Positions 32,966 to 43,577 of a DNA stretch of 64,000 nucleotides are shown in pieces (within the stretch, counting starts at the first letter, position 1; each line of letters starts with the position of its first letter). The translations under genes were made by a program, and so were the position numbers. The stretch covers positions 16,656,497 to 16,720,496 of the forward strand of contig NC_044925.1 of the NCBI RefSeq assembly GCF_003576645.1, read 5' to 3'. The notes under the pieces are model-generated. The model did no database searches, was not told where the DNA came from, and saw only the letters and a program-made list of their open reading frames with translations. Origin of the DNA: Ipomoea triloba (lineage: Eukaryota; Streptophyta; Magnoliopsida; Solanales; Convolvulaceae).

Positions 32966-33771
32966 AACTGACACGCATTTCATATATATAACCTAGATAT
33001 ACATATATATTTAAATATATAACACACTAAATGGGTGTACGTACTTTTTTTTTAAAGGTAAACGTAACTATTCCATTAATTCATAACATAAAACGTTTAC
33101 ATCAACGATCAATGAAATGGTAAATCATTCCTTACAGTCAGACATAGAAACAACTTTTCTAACTATGTTATAGAAAACTTGAATCACAGACTGTTTCATA
33201 ACTAGGAAGCTATGTTCCTTCAGGGAGCTTAAAGCTTCATCAAAGATCTGGGTATTCGTCATCATTCTTTTTTTGCTCGCCCAGGATAAGATCAACACTT
33301 GCCGAAACCAAACTAAACGATTTATGCTAATGAAAATGAAAAGCTCGTGAAAGTAACGAGAGGAAAAATGCTAGTGAAAGTAACGAGAGGAAAACACAAT
33401 AATAGAGAAAATAAAAAGTGTGTAAAGTCAAAGTAGGGTTGGGAGTTCAAGACTACCAACACAAACCCCAATACCTACCTACTATTATTTTATTCAAAGG
33501 GAAAGAAAACTGAAGAAGAAGATCTGGCGGTGGTCGGAGGCGGACGGAACTGCGACGGTGGTCAGGGCGGAAGAAGAGCGAGAGCAAACGTAGAAGGTGA
33601 CCAAAACCGCCGGCTCAAAGCTCCATTAAAGCTCCGGCCGGAGGCCGGCGGTGGAAGCCGATGGGTGTACGTACTTAGTGAGTTATATATTTAAATATAT
33701 GTGTATATCTTTTTTTTTTGAAAAACAATATATATGTATATCTAGGTTATATATATATGAAATGCGTGTCA

Positions 33772-33775
<4 letters not shown>
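32966..33775. mobile_element. palindromic MITE split by a LINE-like insertion
   Basis: The left arm (actgacacgcatttcatata, 32968-33045) is repeated in inverted form at 33675-33772 (ending gaaatgcgtgtcagt). The right arm carries a small extra insertion near 33710. The intervening 615 bp is an inserted retroelement. Without it the site is a near-perfect fold-back of about 190 bp. Confidence 0.75.
33046..33660 (-). mobile_element. short LINE-like / nonautonomous retroposon
   Basis: It is flanked by the exact 15-base direct repeat atgggtgtacgtact (33031-33045, 33661-33675). At its plus-strand left end is a poly-T run, meaning a poly-A tail on the minus strand. A variable long target duplication plus poly-A is the signature of target-primed reverse transcription. 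The minus-strand 5' end is GC-rich. No ORF2 or other coding sequence remains. Confidence 0.8.
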
Positions 33776-33831
<56 letters not shown>

Positions 33832-33832
33832 N

Positions 33833-33888
<56 letters not shown>
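33773..33888. repeat. (TA)n microsatellite containing an N
   Basis: An almost pure TA tract with an undetermined base at 33832. Its true length is uncertain, as such tracts are hard to sequence. Confidence 0.9.
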
Positions 33889-33892
<4 letters not shown>

Positions 33893-34232
33893 CATAATCA
33901 AGTGTGCCCACTCTTTAACGTGCGATCAGTGCGGTCGCACCATTATGTATACAAATATACACCACTCAATGTTAAAAATGCACCACACAAATATGCATCA
34001 TTAGGTACGCATCACCAAAAAACACACCACTATGCAAATATACACCACACAGTGTTAGCAAATGCACTATTAGGGACAGGGGAGTTATGGTGCATTATTG
34101 GGTGTGTGGTGTATTTTTTTGGTGTTTTTGTGTATTTTCATTGTAGTGCATTTTATAACATTGAGTGGTGCATTTTCTAACATTGAGTGGTGCGAACCGC
34201 ATCGATCGCACCGGAAAGCGCGACCACATTTG

Positions 34233-34239
<7 letters not shown>
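33889..34239. mobile_element. MITE family C, copy 2
   Basis: Same order of words as 32633-32960 (accacacaaatatgca, ggggagttatggtgcatt, cattgagtggtgcgaaccgc). The right end inverse, tgttcaaatgtggtcgcg, matches the left end of copy 1. It has an extra copy of cattttctaacattgagtgg. It is bordered by TA repeats on both sides. Confidence 0.75.

Positions 34240-34326
<87 letters not shown>
34239..34326. repeat. (TA)n-(TG)n compound microsatellite
   Basis: A TA run to about 34295 passes directly into tgtgtgtg to 34326. Confidence 0.9.
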
Positions 34327-34329
<3 letters not shown>

Positions 34330-34760
34330 TTTATTTTTGGTCCTACTATTATAGGGGGCATTGTCAATTTTAGTCCACCTCATTAATTTTTGTCACTTTG
34401 AGACCACTATTATTTAACGTTTGTCACTTTTAGTCCACCGTTAGATTTTCTGTCAAGTTGACATCTAATCGAGGATTTTTTTTTAATTTTTTTTTTTGTC
34501 TTTTCATGTTTTGAAGCTGAAAACCTGCTGACTACTAGAAGGGTGACGGAACCTCCGGCTCCGAGTGAACTCAACAGCCTGCCAATTAGTTCAAAACAAT
34601 TGCAGTATCAGTTCAACACAATTGCAGTATCCGAAAACTGCAGTATCATTTGAGATGAATTGTAGTATCAATTACGAATACAACTGCAGTATCAGTTCAC
34701 CACAACTATAGTATCATTTGAGATGAACTGTAGTATCAGTTACGGAGATTTACGGGAGCC
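34327..34760. repeat. transposon-end fragment and gcagtatca minisatellite
   Basis: 34330-34470 carries repeated ttttagtccacc and gtcactttgagacc words typical of plant TIR elements. 34600-34745 repeats gcagtatcagttca-like units about eight times. No gene seen. Confidence 0.55.
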
Positions 34761-34777
34761 GTTTCTCCTACTTATTG

Positions 34778-35835
34778 AAACGACGTCATTTTGTGACAAT
34801 GGTCCATGGTATAAGTACTGGGTACATAGAGTCCAAGATATAGTTCAACAATTGTTATGGCAATTTATATCGTGGACTACGGTACACAATGCATTGTGGA
34901 TCCTGGTTCAATACACCAAATTTAACATCATAATGTATAGAGTTTATGTTCATAATACACAGAATTCATATTCATAATATACATGCACATAAGCACAGTA
35001 TAATGAAAATGAATTAAACACTTAACATAATACACAGAATTCATGTTCATAATGCACATAATTCATGTTCATAATGTATAGTGATGGTGTAAATACGGAC
35101 CGTAGACGATATAGGGTATCACTAGGTCGGTTCGGGTTAGAACACTTTGGTTAAAGCCCTTTGAGTGAGGTGCTAGGCTCGAGTGGCGTGGCAGTGGGTC
35201 AGAAGCTCCCGAGCTCTGCTATAGATATGAGAAACAGCCATAAAGTCATTATCTCCGTCATTAATGCGGTACTTATAGCTGGTTGTTAGGAGACAAATAC
35301 CGCATGTCCGGCATGGGGGACACGTGGAGTTCATGCACTAGTGTTTAGTGGGGCGGTGACGGGAACGTGCACGTGGTCTTACCTCATGGAGATGCAGAAT
35401 TAGTCTTAGGCCGGTGGGTCGGTCCGACCAGGGTCAATGGCAATCATCCTTGTAAAGGGCAGACGGTCGACAAATGGGTTGGACGGATCGGATAGGTCGG
35501 ATACGCAACGAGGTCGAGAAGTGAATCCAGAAGAGGTCGATGATGATCGGGTCTCCCTAGGGGGGTAGCATGGACTCAATACCAATCATCGTTACGGCCC
35601 GGTCCTCATGGCATATTCCCTAACATACAGAATTCATGTTCATTATATCGTGTTTATGTGTACGTGTATTATGAACATAAATTATGTACATTATGAAGTC
35701 AAATTATGTGTATTGGATCAGGGTTCACAGTGTACTGTGGACCATGGTCCACGATATAACGATTGCAATTGTTATACGGTGGACCATGGTCCAAAAATGG
35801 CGTTGTTTCTTTAAGTAAAGAAACGACGATCGTTG
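34778..35835. mobile_element. ggaccatggt-family MITE, copy 2, split by a solo LTR
   Basis: Inverted arms of about 110 bp: left gaaacgacgtcattttg... tatatcgtggactacgg, right (inverted) gaaacaacgccatttttgg... tatatcgtggaccatgg. The interior again contains cataatacacagaattcat words. The insertion of 35082-35625 separates the two halves. Confidence 0.75.
35082..35625 (+). mobile_element. solo LTR, 544 bp
   Basis: It starts TGATGGTGTAAATACGG and ends ATTCCCTAACA. The five flanking bases are tatag (35077-35081) and tacag (35626-35630), one mismatch. GC content is well above the flanks. No internal coding region, consistent with LTR-LTR recombination. Strand is inferred from TG/CA ends only. Confidence 0.7.
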
Positions 35836-36004
35836 TATTTAACAAAAATTTCATATTTGTTATGTGCTCAAAATAATGAAACTATAGTGTATCTAAAAAG
35901 AAACTTAATAATATTTCTCATATATTGAGTATATATTATCAAATGAAACTCTAGTTGAATTGAAATAATACTTTTACTAAAATGAAACTACATTATGTAT
36001 AAAA

Positions 36005-36440
36005 TGAATCTAAATAACATGTCTCACATATTGAGTGCATATTGTCAAGTGAAAAATAACATGTCTCACATATTGAGTGCATATTGTCAAGTGAAACTGT
36101 AGTTGAATTGAAATGATACTTTAGTTGTGTTGAAAAAACTGTAGTTGAATTGAAATGATACTTTAGTTGTGTTGAAATGAAACTACGATATATATAAAAT
36201 GAAACCGAATAACATGTCTCACATATTGAGTGCATATTGTCAAGTGAAAAATAACATGTCTCACATATTGAGTGCATATTGTCAAGTGAAACTGTAGTTG
36301 AATTGAAATGATACTTTAGTTGTGTTGAAAAAACTGTAGTTGAATTGAAATGATACTTTAGTTGTGTTGAAATGAAACTACGATATATATAAAATGAAAC
36401 CGAATAACATGTCTCACATATTGAGTGTATATTGTCAAAT
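36005..36440. repeat. 196-bp tandem duplication with nested shorter repeats
   Basis: A unit that begins aataacatgtctcacatatt occurs at about 36013 and 36209 with essentially no differences, and a third divergent copy begins near 36405. Inside each unit a 42-bp and a 48-bp piece are themselves doubled. Flanking 35870-36780 contains older, diverged copies of the same words. Confidence 0.9.
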
Positions 36441-37311
36441 TAAACTGTAGTTATATCAAAATGATACTTTAGCTGTATTGTAATGAAATTACAGTGTATA
36501 TAAAATGAAAATGGTTAACAATTTCACATATTTGAGTGTATATGTCCAATAAACCGTAATTGAATTAGAATTATACTTTAGTGGTGTTGTAATAAGACTA
36601 CAGTGTGTATAAAATAAAATTTAATAACAGGTCTCACAATTAAAAAAAAAAAACAGATCTCACATATTGAGTGTATAATGTCAAATGAAACTGTAGTTGA
36701 AACAAAATAATACTTTAATTGTGACGAAATAAAACTATAATGTATATAAAATGAAACTGAATACGTCATACAAACAGAAGTAATTAGACATAACGGGTGC
36801 CGTTTCTTTTAAACACCATTAATTTTGGACTATGATCCACATTAAAATTTGCCATAGTTCAATAAAGCTGAAAAACCTGAATTATTAAAAAGAAAGACAT
36901 CGAGTATAAAATTGTAATTAAAATGGAGGATGGATATAGAGTGTCATGTTTGTAAAATAATAAAGATAGAAGTATTAAAAAAATTGTGAAAAGATCGTAA
37001 TTTATTTTGAAACTCTATAAAAAGATATATTTCAAAATAAGCTATTTATATAAATTTTCTCTCTGTTACCAAACAAAACTTATAAATTATTAATAGTTTA
37101 AAATAAGTTGAGCGTAGCCTAAGTAATTGAAGTTCCCTCAAGCATATTCAACATTCAACCTTTGATACTATCAAATAATTATTTGTAGTTACGGTATTTC
37201 ATGTTGATAAAAAAAAAATTAATCATCATAAAATTTGAGTTAAAAGTTTTATATACACCAACACCATAAAAAAATCATGTAATTAGAAAATATCAATTAA
37301 AGAAGAGAATA

Positions 37312-37623
37312 GGCCCGATTTGGTAAATAATTAGCCTATTAGTCAATTTTGATTTATTTGACTACTATTAATTGTTTGACTTGGTTAAAAATCAATGTAA
37401 GTGTTTGGTTAATAAGCTTTTTGTAACTCCAAAATACTAAAATTCAAAAGCCTACTCAAAGCAACATTTTCAATTAGCTTTTTGAGAAAAGAAATTATAT
37501 CAAACGGCTATCATCTAACAGCTAATTTACCAAACACATTTCTACAATCAGCTAATGTTATCAACTAATCATGTTTTTTAACCCAATCAGCTATCAGCTA
37601 ACAACCATTTATCAAACAGGGCC
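37312..37623. mobile_element. MITE with ggccctgtttggtaaa-type ends
   Basis: The left end ggcccgatttggtaaat is inverted at the right as atttatcaaacagggcc. Such ends are common in plant hAT-like MITEs. Interior tcagctaa and aatcagct words are internally inverted. No target duplication is readable. Confidence 0.65.
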
Positions 37624-37624
37624 A

Positions 37625-38177
37625 AAATGATAAAAGAGGCCCTTAAACTTTAATTGAAAGTGCAATTAGGAACCTGAATTTCAAAAAAAATGCAATTAAA
37701 CACTCAAACATATCATTTTAGTCCATCTAAACTCAATAACTAGTAATTTACCTGAAATAACCAGTCATCAAGTTTCCAGCGACAATTCCAATGATAATTT
37801 CGGAGAAAAAAATCTGGCGACTCTTTAAATTAAAAAAAAAATCCAGCGACTGATGTCTTCTTCACCGGAGAAGGCGCCTTCTCCACTAGAGAAGGCGGAC
37901 TTCTGGTTGTCTTCTCCACAGGTCGCCTTCTCCGGTGAAGAAGACACCGATCGCCAAATTTTTTTATTTTTTATTTAAAGAGTTACCGGATATTTTTTCA
38001 CTTAAATTATTGTCGGAATTGTCGCCGAAATTTTGATGACTGGTTATTTCAGGTAAATTACCGGTTATTGGGTTTAGATGCACTAAAATGATATGTTCGA
38101 GTGTTTAATTACACTTTTTTAAAGTTCAGGAGCCTAATTGCACTTTCGAATAAAATTTAAGGCCTATTTAACCATTT
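37625..38177. mobile_element. fold-back element
   Basis: Long inverted arms (about 230 bp). Left arm has gaaagtgcaattagg and cctgaaataaccagtcatca; the right arm carries the inverse (tgatgactggttatttcagg, cctaattgcactttc). The centre is a GC-rich gaaggcgccttctcc palindrome. It starts only two bases after the preceding MITE. Confidence 0.8.
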
Positions 38178-38747
38178 TCCATTAGAAAATAAATGTCAAC
38201 ACAACCTATAAAATAAAAATAAAAAACTTTTAATAAATCCTTATAATTGAAAGTGGTATAGGCAAAACTACGAAGAGAAGGGCAAAAGTAAAATTAGAGA
38301 GGGTTTTTTATTTTATTTTATTTTCCAATTAAAGCTTAATTAGATTAAAAAAAATCTTGTGGATCAAGTTAAAATTGGCTATATTTAAATTTGCATTTTA
38401 AACTTCGAAACTAAATTACCAACACACAAAATTTTGAATTTTCACCAATAATCCAATAGCAAATAATGAAGACCAGTGAGGTATACTTGACACTCAAAAT
38501 GTGTGTACCAAAAACAAGTAAACAAAACAATACTAGAATCAAACCTAATTGGCTTAACAATGGGTTTAGTTCACTAAAAAGCACGCTTTGCTCACCCATT
38601 GAATCTTTCAAAATTCATTAATTCCATTATTTGGTTGATGAATAAAATATGCAAAAAATAAAATATGATTTTGATTCCATTGTTTCGTTGATGAAATACA
38701 ATAAACATTGAAAATGAAAAATTACTATCCACATTGATTTATGCAAT

Positions 38748-38772
38748 AATAATAATAATAATAATAATAATA

Positions 38773-38808
<36 letters not shown>

Positions 38809-38907
38809 ATCATTATAATAGTATAAACAAAAATAAATTCAAATAAATAGAAAATCTGGTATAGCTTAATACTAGGGTCCCTAATAATAATAACAAGAAC
38901 AACAATA

Positions 38908-38946
<39 letters not shown>
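38748..38946. repeat. (AAT)n-(ATT)n palindromic microsatellites
   Basis: An aataat run turns at about 38773 into attatt, so the tract can fold on itself. A second (ATT)n run is at 38909-38946. Confidence 0.9.
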
Positions 38947-38947
<1 letters not shown>

Positions 38948-39345
38948 GAATATATTAATATTACATAACAAAAATAGATAAGGATAAATTAGGTATTACA
39001 AAATATAAACTATTCATGGAAATAGATCATTCATAGAAATATTATTTCTGGGAATGAAATGACTTACTAAACAACAGAATATGTATATTCCCGTGAATGC
39101 TATTCCATTCTTAACTTATTTTGTAAACCAAGCATGTTGTAAAAATTATGGTAATCAGTGGATAAACAACATTGTGGTTGGCACTTTCCATACTTGCAAC
39201 CTACTTCAAAGAAAACTATTTTTTCATGAGCCATCTTTGAGAAAGTATGATAATCCTAATTCTATTCAATCAACTTTACATGCCTATAAGGAGCTCTCAT
39301 CAGATGTGCAAGTCACCCCAATTTTAGACTAATTCCTTTTGTGAA

Positions 39346-40593
39346 ATGGCCAAATCAGCTCTCTCCTTGACCTGCCTTTGCTTATATAGTACTGCTTTAG
39401 CTACAATTCTAACCTTGAACCCATGCTTTCTCAATGCAAAAACTTTAGAATCTGATGTTCAAGTTCTTAGATCCTTCAAAGACTCGATTGATCCGAATTC
39501 CATCCTGCCAGCCTCATTTCTAAGTAGTTGGAATTTAAACTTAGACCCCTGCGAAGCCACAGGGACGCACTTTTTAGGCGTTCTATGTATGACCCCATCT
39601 GACAACTCAAGTGGCAGGATATCAGTTATTGATCTTGAAGGGGATGGACTGGAGGGGTTCCTGACACCGGGGATCGGAAACCTGACTGCGCTGACTACAT
39701 TAAACCTAAGCAGAAACAAGTTCAGAGGGCCAATTCCAGATAGCGTTGTTAATTTGAGGAAGATTACCAGGCTTCTGCTTTCTGAAAATTTCTTCTCTGG
39801 CGCTTTGCCTAGATATATCAAAAGGCTCAGGAAGCTGGAAGTTTTTGATGTTTCGCACAACAGGCTCTCAGGTTCAATCCCTGCAACAATCACCGCACTT
39901 CGTGAGTTAACTCACTTAGATCTGTCAAACAATGAAATAACAGGCAAAATCCCTGACCTTTCTGGGCTGTGGCAGCTCAACACTTTAGCTCTAAGCAGTA
40001 ATCAGATTTTTGCAGGTCTACCACCATTTCCTGTAAGGTTAAGAATATTGTTGCTAGGACACAATTTACTTTCTGGCCACATTTCCGCCATAAGTAAGCT
40101 TCGATCTCTTACAGCATTAGATCTTAGCGACAATAGATTTTCTGGACCAATACGCCATCAAATAGTCACATTACCTGAGTTGATGCGTATAAATGTTTCA
40201 ACAAACCACTTCACAAGAATTGAGGTGACCAAGTCGAGTACTAAAGAATCACAACTTCAGGTACTTGATGCACACGGTAATCTGCTGCAAGGCCACTTGC
40301 CTCTGAACATAATCACATATCTGAATCTCAAAACAATAAATCTTGGGCACAATAAGTTTTCTGGTGAAATTCCAAAGGCATATGGCCCAAGGTTGAGAAG
40401 CGTATGGAGAAATCTTAATCTAGAGTACAATTACCTGGAGGGAACTCTGCCATCAGAATTCATGACCAGAGGAGAAAGAGCAAGGGCTAGCCTTGCACAC
40501 AACTGCCTCAACTGCCCAGAGCATGTACCATGGTGTCAGGGCGGACAACGGCCAGCTTCACAGTGTAGGAGGAATACTGGAGGTATTATGTGA
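39346..40593 (+). CDS. secreted leucine-rich-repeat protein, intronless
   Basis: The 415-residue frame runs from ATG 39346 to TGA 40593 with no interruption. It starts with a likely signal peptide (hydrophobic LTCLCLYSTALATILTL, then a small-residue cleavage region near 30). An LRRNT-type segment follows (SDVQVLRSFKDSIDP ... CEATGTHFLGVLC). About ten plant-type repeats come next (for example LTTLNLSRNKFRGPIP, LTHLDLSNNEITGKIP, LTALDLSDNRFSGPI), then a cysteine-bearing C-cap (CLNCPEHVPWCQGGQRP). There is no transmembrane helix and no kinase, so it is an extracellular LRR protein of the receptor-like/PGIP-like group and not a receptor kinase. Close plant homologues are annotated only as LRR family proteins; the ligand is unknown. 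It is convergent with the YIF1 gene, the stop codons being 344 bp apart. Confidence 0.9.
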   Translation: MAKSALSLTCLCLYSTALATILTLNPCFLNAKTLESDVQVLRSFKDSIDPNSILPASFLSSWNLNLDPCEATGTHFLGVLCMTPSDNSSGRISVIDLEGDGLEGFLTPGIGNLTALTTLNLSRNKFRGPIPDSVVNLRKITRLLLSENFFSGALPRYIKRLRKLEVFDVSHNRLSGSIPATITALRELTHLDLSNNEITGKIPDLSGLWQLNTLALSSNQIFAGLPPFPVRLRILLLGHNLLSGHISAISKLRSLTALDLSDNRFSGPIRHQIVTLPELMRINVSTNHFTRIEVTKSSTKESQLQVLDAHGNLLQGHLPLNIITYLNLKTINLGHNKFSGEIPKAYGPRLRSVWRNLNLEYNYLEGTLPSEFMTRGERARASLAHNCLNCPEHVPWCQGGQRPASQCRRNTGGIM

Positions 40594-40937
40594 CGGGTTT
40601 TGCAAATTCATTGCTCCCCAAACACCAAGAATACGTATAAACACTAATGCATTTGCATAAATTTACTTTTCTAGTCTCAAGAAATAGAACTCTGTAGCTC
40701 TAATTAAGTTAATTATTATTACTAACGAAAGAAAAAAGTAGAAGAAATAGTCAAGATTAGAACATAGTAGGTGGATTTTCATTTCTGCTTAAGTTCAGTA
40801 GTGATTTTCAACATTTAGAGTATCCAAGGTTCAAAATTCTGAAGAATTTCCTTCAAATGTGATACATATAACATTGCAGCAACATTTCAAAGATACCACG
40901 GCGATATCGGAGAGGTCACAAGTAAATGAAACTTTAC
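40594..40937. other. short convergent intergenic region
   Basis: Holds the 3' ends of the LRR gene (plus) and YIF1 (minus). AT-rich, with no separate gene. Confidence 0.7.
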
Positions 40938-43577
40938 TTAAAGTAGCCACTGGCCTCCACTATTACCAACCCACACAAAAACAGGGAATTGAGCCAAAGC
41001 TATAAAAAGCAGACGGTAATGATGCTTCCTAGAATCATGTCCAGTGATGATAACTCTCTTTGCTGTCTTCACCAAGAATATCCCCATGCATAAACAAGTC
41101 CATGGCAATAAGAAATAGTAGGAATGGGGCCAGATAACCCTCCCAAGGACAGCCAAACACATTCCTGCAAAAGTATATCCTGCATATGCAACTAGGTCCA
41201 GCAATGGCGCTTCACCACTGGCTGATGACAACAATGACATTTTCAGCAGCAAAACTTGCACAAACCAAGCTAATAATGCTTTAACAAACAACCAATTTAA
41301 AGCTTCTGCCGTAAACCTGTCATAAAAAAGAAGCTAACCAATTAGAGCATCTGATTCAACCTCAGAAGGAAACAAAAGATATCAATTTATAAGGAAAAAA
41401 ATCATGTCTTCACTTTGGAATGAGGGAAGACTAAAGGAGTTTAATAATAGTTTTTAATTACTGCATATTATTGCAATGGGATTGCTAGTGAGCAATAATG
41501 GAAGGTATTGAGGGAGCAAGTCGAATACAGAATATTAGCACAAAGAATTGCCACCATCTTGATGCTTGTTATTAAGAAAACAAAATTCAACTGAAATGAA
41601 ATCAACTTATTAACACACCTGATCTAAAAATTCTTCCTCCAACCTATTTGCAATTCTAGAGCGAAAATATAGTCAATTTTGTGCATGCAAGACTAAGAAC
41701 ACTGTTTTAACACCACGATTATTTGGAGTGAATGGACCAATTGATAGATCAGTCATACACTATGAATCAGATTAAGGGAAATGCCTACTTCAGACTCAAC
41801 AAACAGCATATAGTTGAGGTAACAATGTTGAGACAAAAATAACAATAAATAATTAATTAAAAAAAAAAAAGTGAGATGTGAAGTTGGATATAGCATATAT
41901 GTGATTGACTTCTGTTTAGCAGGAAAATACTTGGATGGCATCCTGCATATGTTTTCACTACAACTGCTGACAGCAATGAGGAAACTGTTTGAAATTCTTA
42001 CTTTCCAAGCACGCCCAGTGAGAAGCCAGCCAAAACAACATATGTGCCAAAGGCCATTAGTGGAATATATAAATCCGGAGCATTTATATCATACATTGGT
42101 GGTTTGTAAGATAACCGGCCTCCTATTGGCTCAGTAATCCTTGTCCAGTGACCCTGAAAGGAAAAGGAAAAGGAAAATGAAAAGAGTCCCCTTAACAAAA
42201 CTAGAATGTCAATAGCCGTATACCTCCAGACTAAAAGAAAGAGAAACTAGGGCTCACTCTGTGAAGAAATGGAAACAAAACCACCTTCAATTTGTTCCTG
42301 ATATAGGAGCCATTAACTTGAAAATAGTACTGGGGGTCAGAAAAATACTTGCTTATCTGTCATTTTGAAAAAAAAGAGAGGGTAAAATGGTGATTTAAGG
42401 GAAGTTCAGCAGGCAAATATCAAATTAAATTTGGATTGAATTTTCAGCTAAAATAATCATTTCTAAAGTGCAAAACTGGTAATTTCATGACTCTGACAAT
42501 ATCATTTATACAATGTATGGTATTTTTTGCACCAAAAGTAACTGGTACGTCAGAGAGAGAAAAACAAAAGATCAGTTTTGAGTGGTTGTTGAACTCTGTA
42601 ATATTCAGAAAAATACTGGTTTGGCCATTACCAGAGTTGGGTGAGGTTTAAAATTATCAAGTGGGTTTATCAAAGATCACTTACATGTTTTTTTTATCTT
42701 AAGTCAAGTCTTAGGTGTTGATGAAGGGAGAGATAATCAGGTCATCATGTTAGCATGGCAAATAAGGTCATGCATTTTTAGTCAAGTTGAAGATGTCAGA
42801 TATAGATTGGTTTATTGCATAAAGATAAGCAATTTAATTATTCCAACAATTAAACTGGATAATGATAGATGCAATCAGCCATGTCTTCACTCTGATCAAG
42901 TCAACTCTTATCTCAAACATCATAGTTATGCTTCCTTAATTCTAAATAATTTCACTTTATATACTATTTATGCATAACAAAAGAGGATGCTGAAAAAATT
43001 GTTTTAGAAAGAAACTTGTTATTGTAGCCCTGTGACTCTTAGACTATATATTTTGAATAATAAAGTGAACCCATCTTCTGAAAACCACAGATGCTTTGAA
43101 CAAAAAACTTCCAAAATAAACAAAAACATGTATACTATATACATATATGGTCACAAAAGAGGATGCTAAATAAATTGTTTTAGAAAGAAATTTGTTGTTG
43201 TAGCCTCGTGACTCTTAGACTTTAGATTTTGAATAAAAAAAGTGAGCCTATCTTCTGAAAACCACAGATAATTTGAACAATTTACAGCTGTAAAGTATTT
43301 TATGAGCATTGTATACTTCAGACCATCAAAAGTCTAATACGTCAATGATATATCATAGATAAAAATATTTGTTGACAACAATGGACAAATATGTACTTAC
43401 ATTGCTTTGAACATACTCAGAGCTTGATCCAAAGATCCTGTCTCCATATGCCCCCAGTCCACTTCTAATAAGTCCAGAACTAGCACCATAAAGTTTGTTA
43501 CCAAATGGATTAGGTTGTGGATTTATCTGTGGTCTTGAATTGCCAGGATGTGTTGCTGAATTTTCATATATTTCCAT
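40938..43577 (-). CDS. YIF1: YIF1-family ER-Golgi transport membrane protein
   Basis: YIF1 pairs with Yip1 and Ypt/Rab GTPases in ER-Golgi vesicle transport. Coding exons, in order: 43577-43401, 42356-42258, 42153-42002, 41316-40938. They total 807 bases, 268 residues plus stop, with matching phases and GT-AG borders. The N-terminus is hydrophilic and Pro/Asn/Gly-rich ([16 protein letters not shown]). A conserved core follows ([42 protein letters not shown]). Five hydrophobic segments fill the rest (for example [49 protein letters not shown]). Length and layout match plant YIF1. The start is the only ATG upstream of the conserved core. Expected in ER/cis-Golgi membranes. Confidence 0.92.
42976..43285. 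repeat. direct duplication in YIF1 intron
   Basis: A block of about 125 bp (acaaaagaggatgctaaa ... tcttctgaaaaccacagat) occurs at about 42976-43093 and 43154-43272, diverged by several substitutions. Confidence 0.85.

Noticed and set aside
33651..34004. Open frames of alternating Ile-Tyr on both strands
   Set aside because: They translate the (TA)n microsatellite and contain an X at the N; not genes. The same applies to the IYIY/HTHT frames at 34095-34383.
36000..36440. Regular repeats that could suggest a CRISPR array
   Set aside because: Units are contiguous with no unique spacers, in a plant nuclear region; a tandem duplication.
39081..39332. 83-codon frame just upstream of the LRR gene
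   Set aside because: AT-rich, no homology; probably 5' leader or promoter DNA of the LRR gene.
39346..40593. LRR receptor kinase
   Set aside because: The frame stops after the C-terminal LRR cap; no transmembrane helix or kinase follows before the convergent YIF1 gene.
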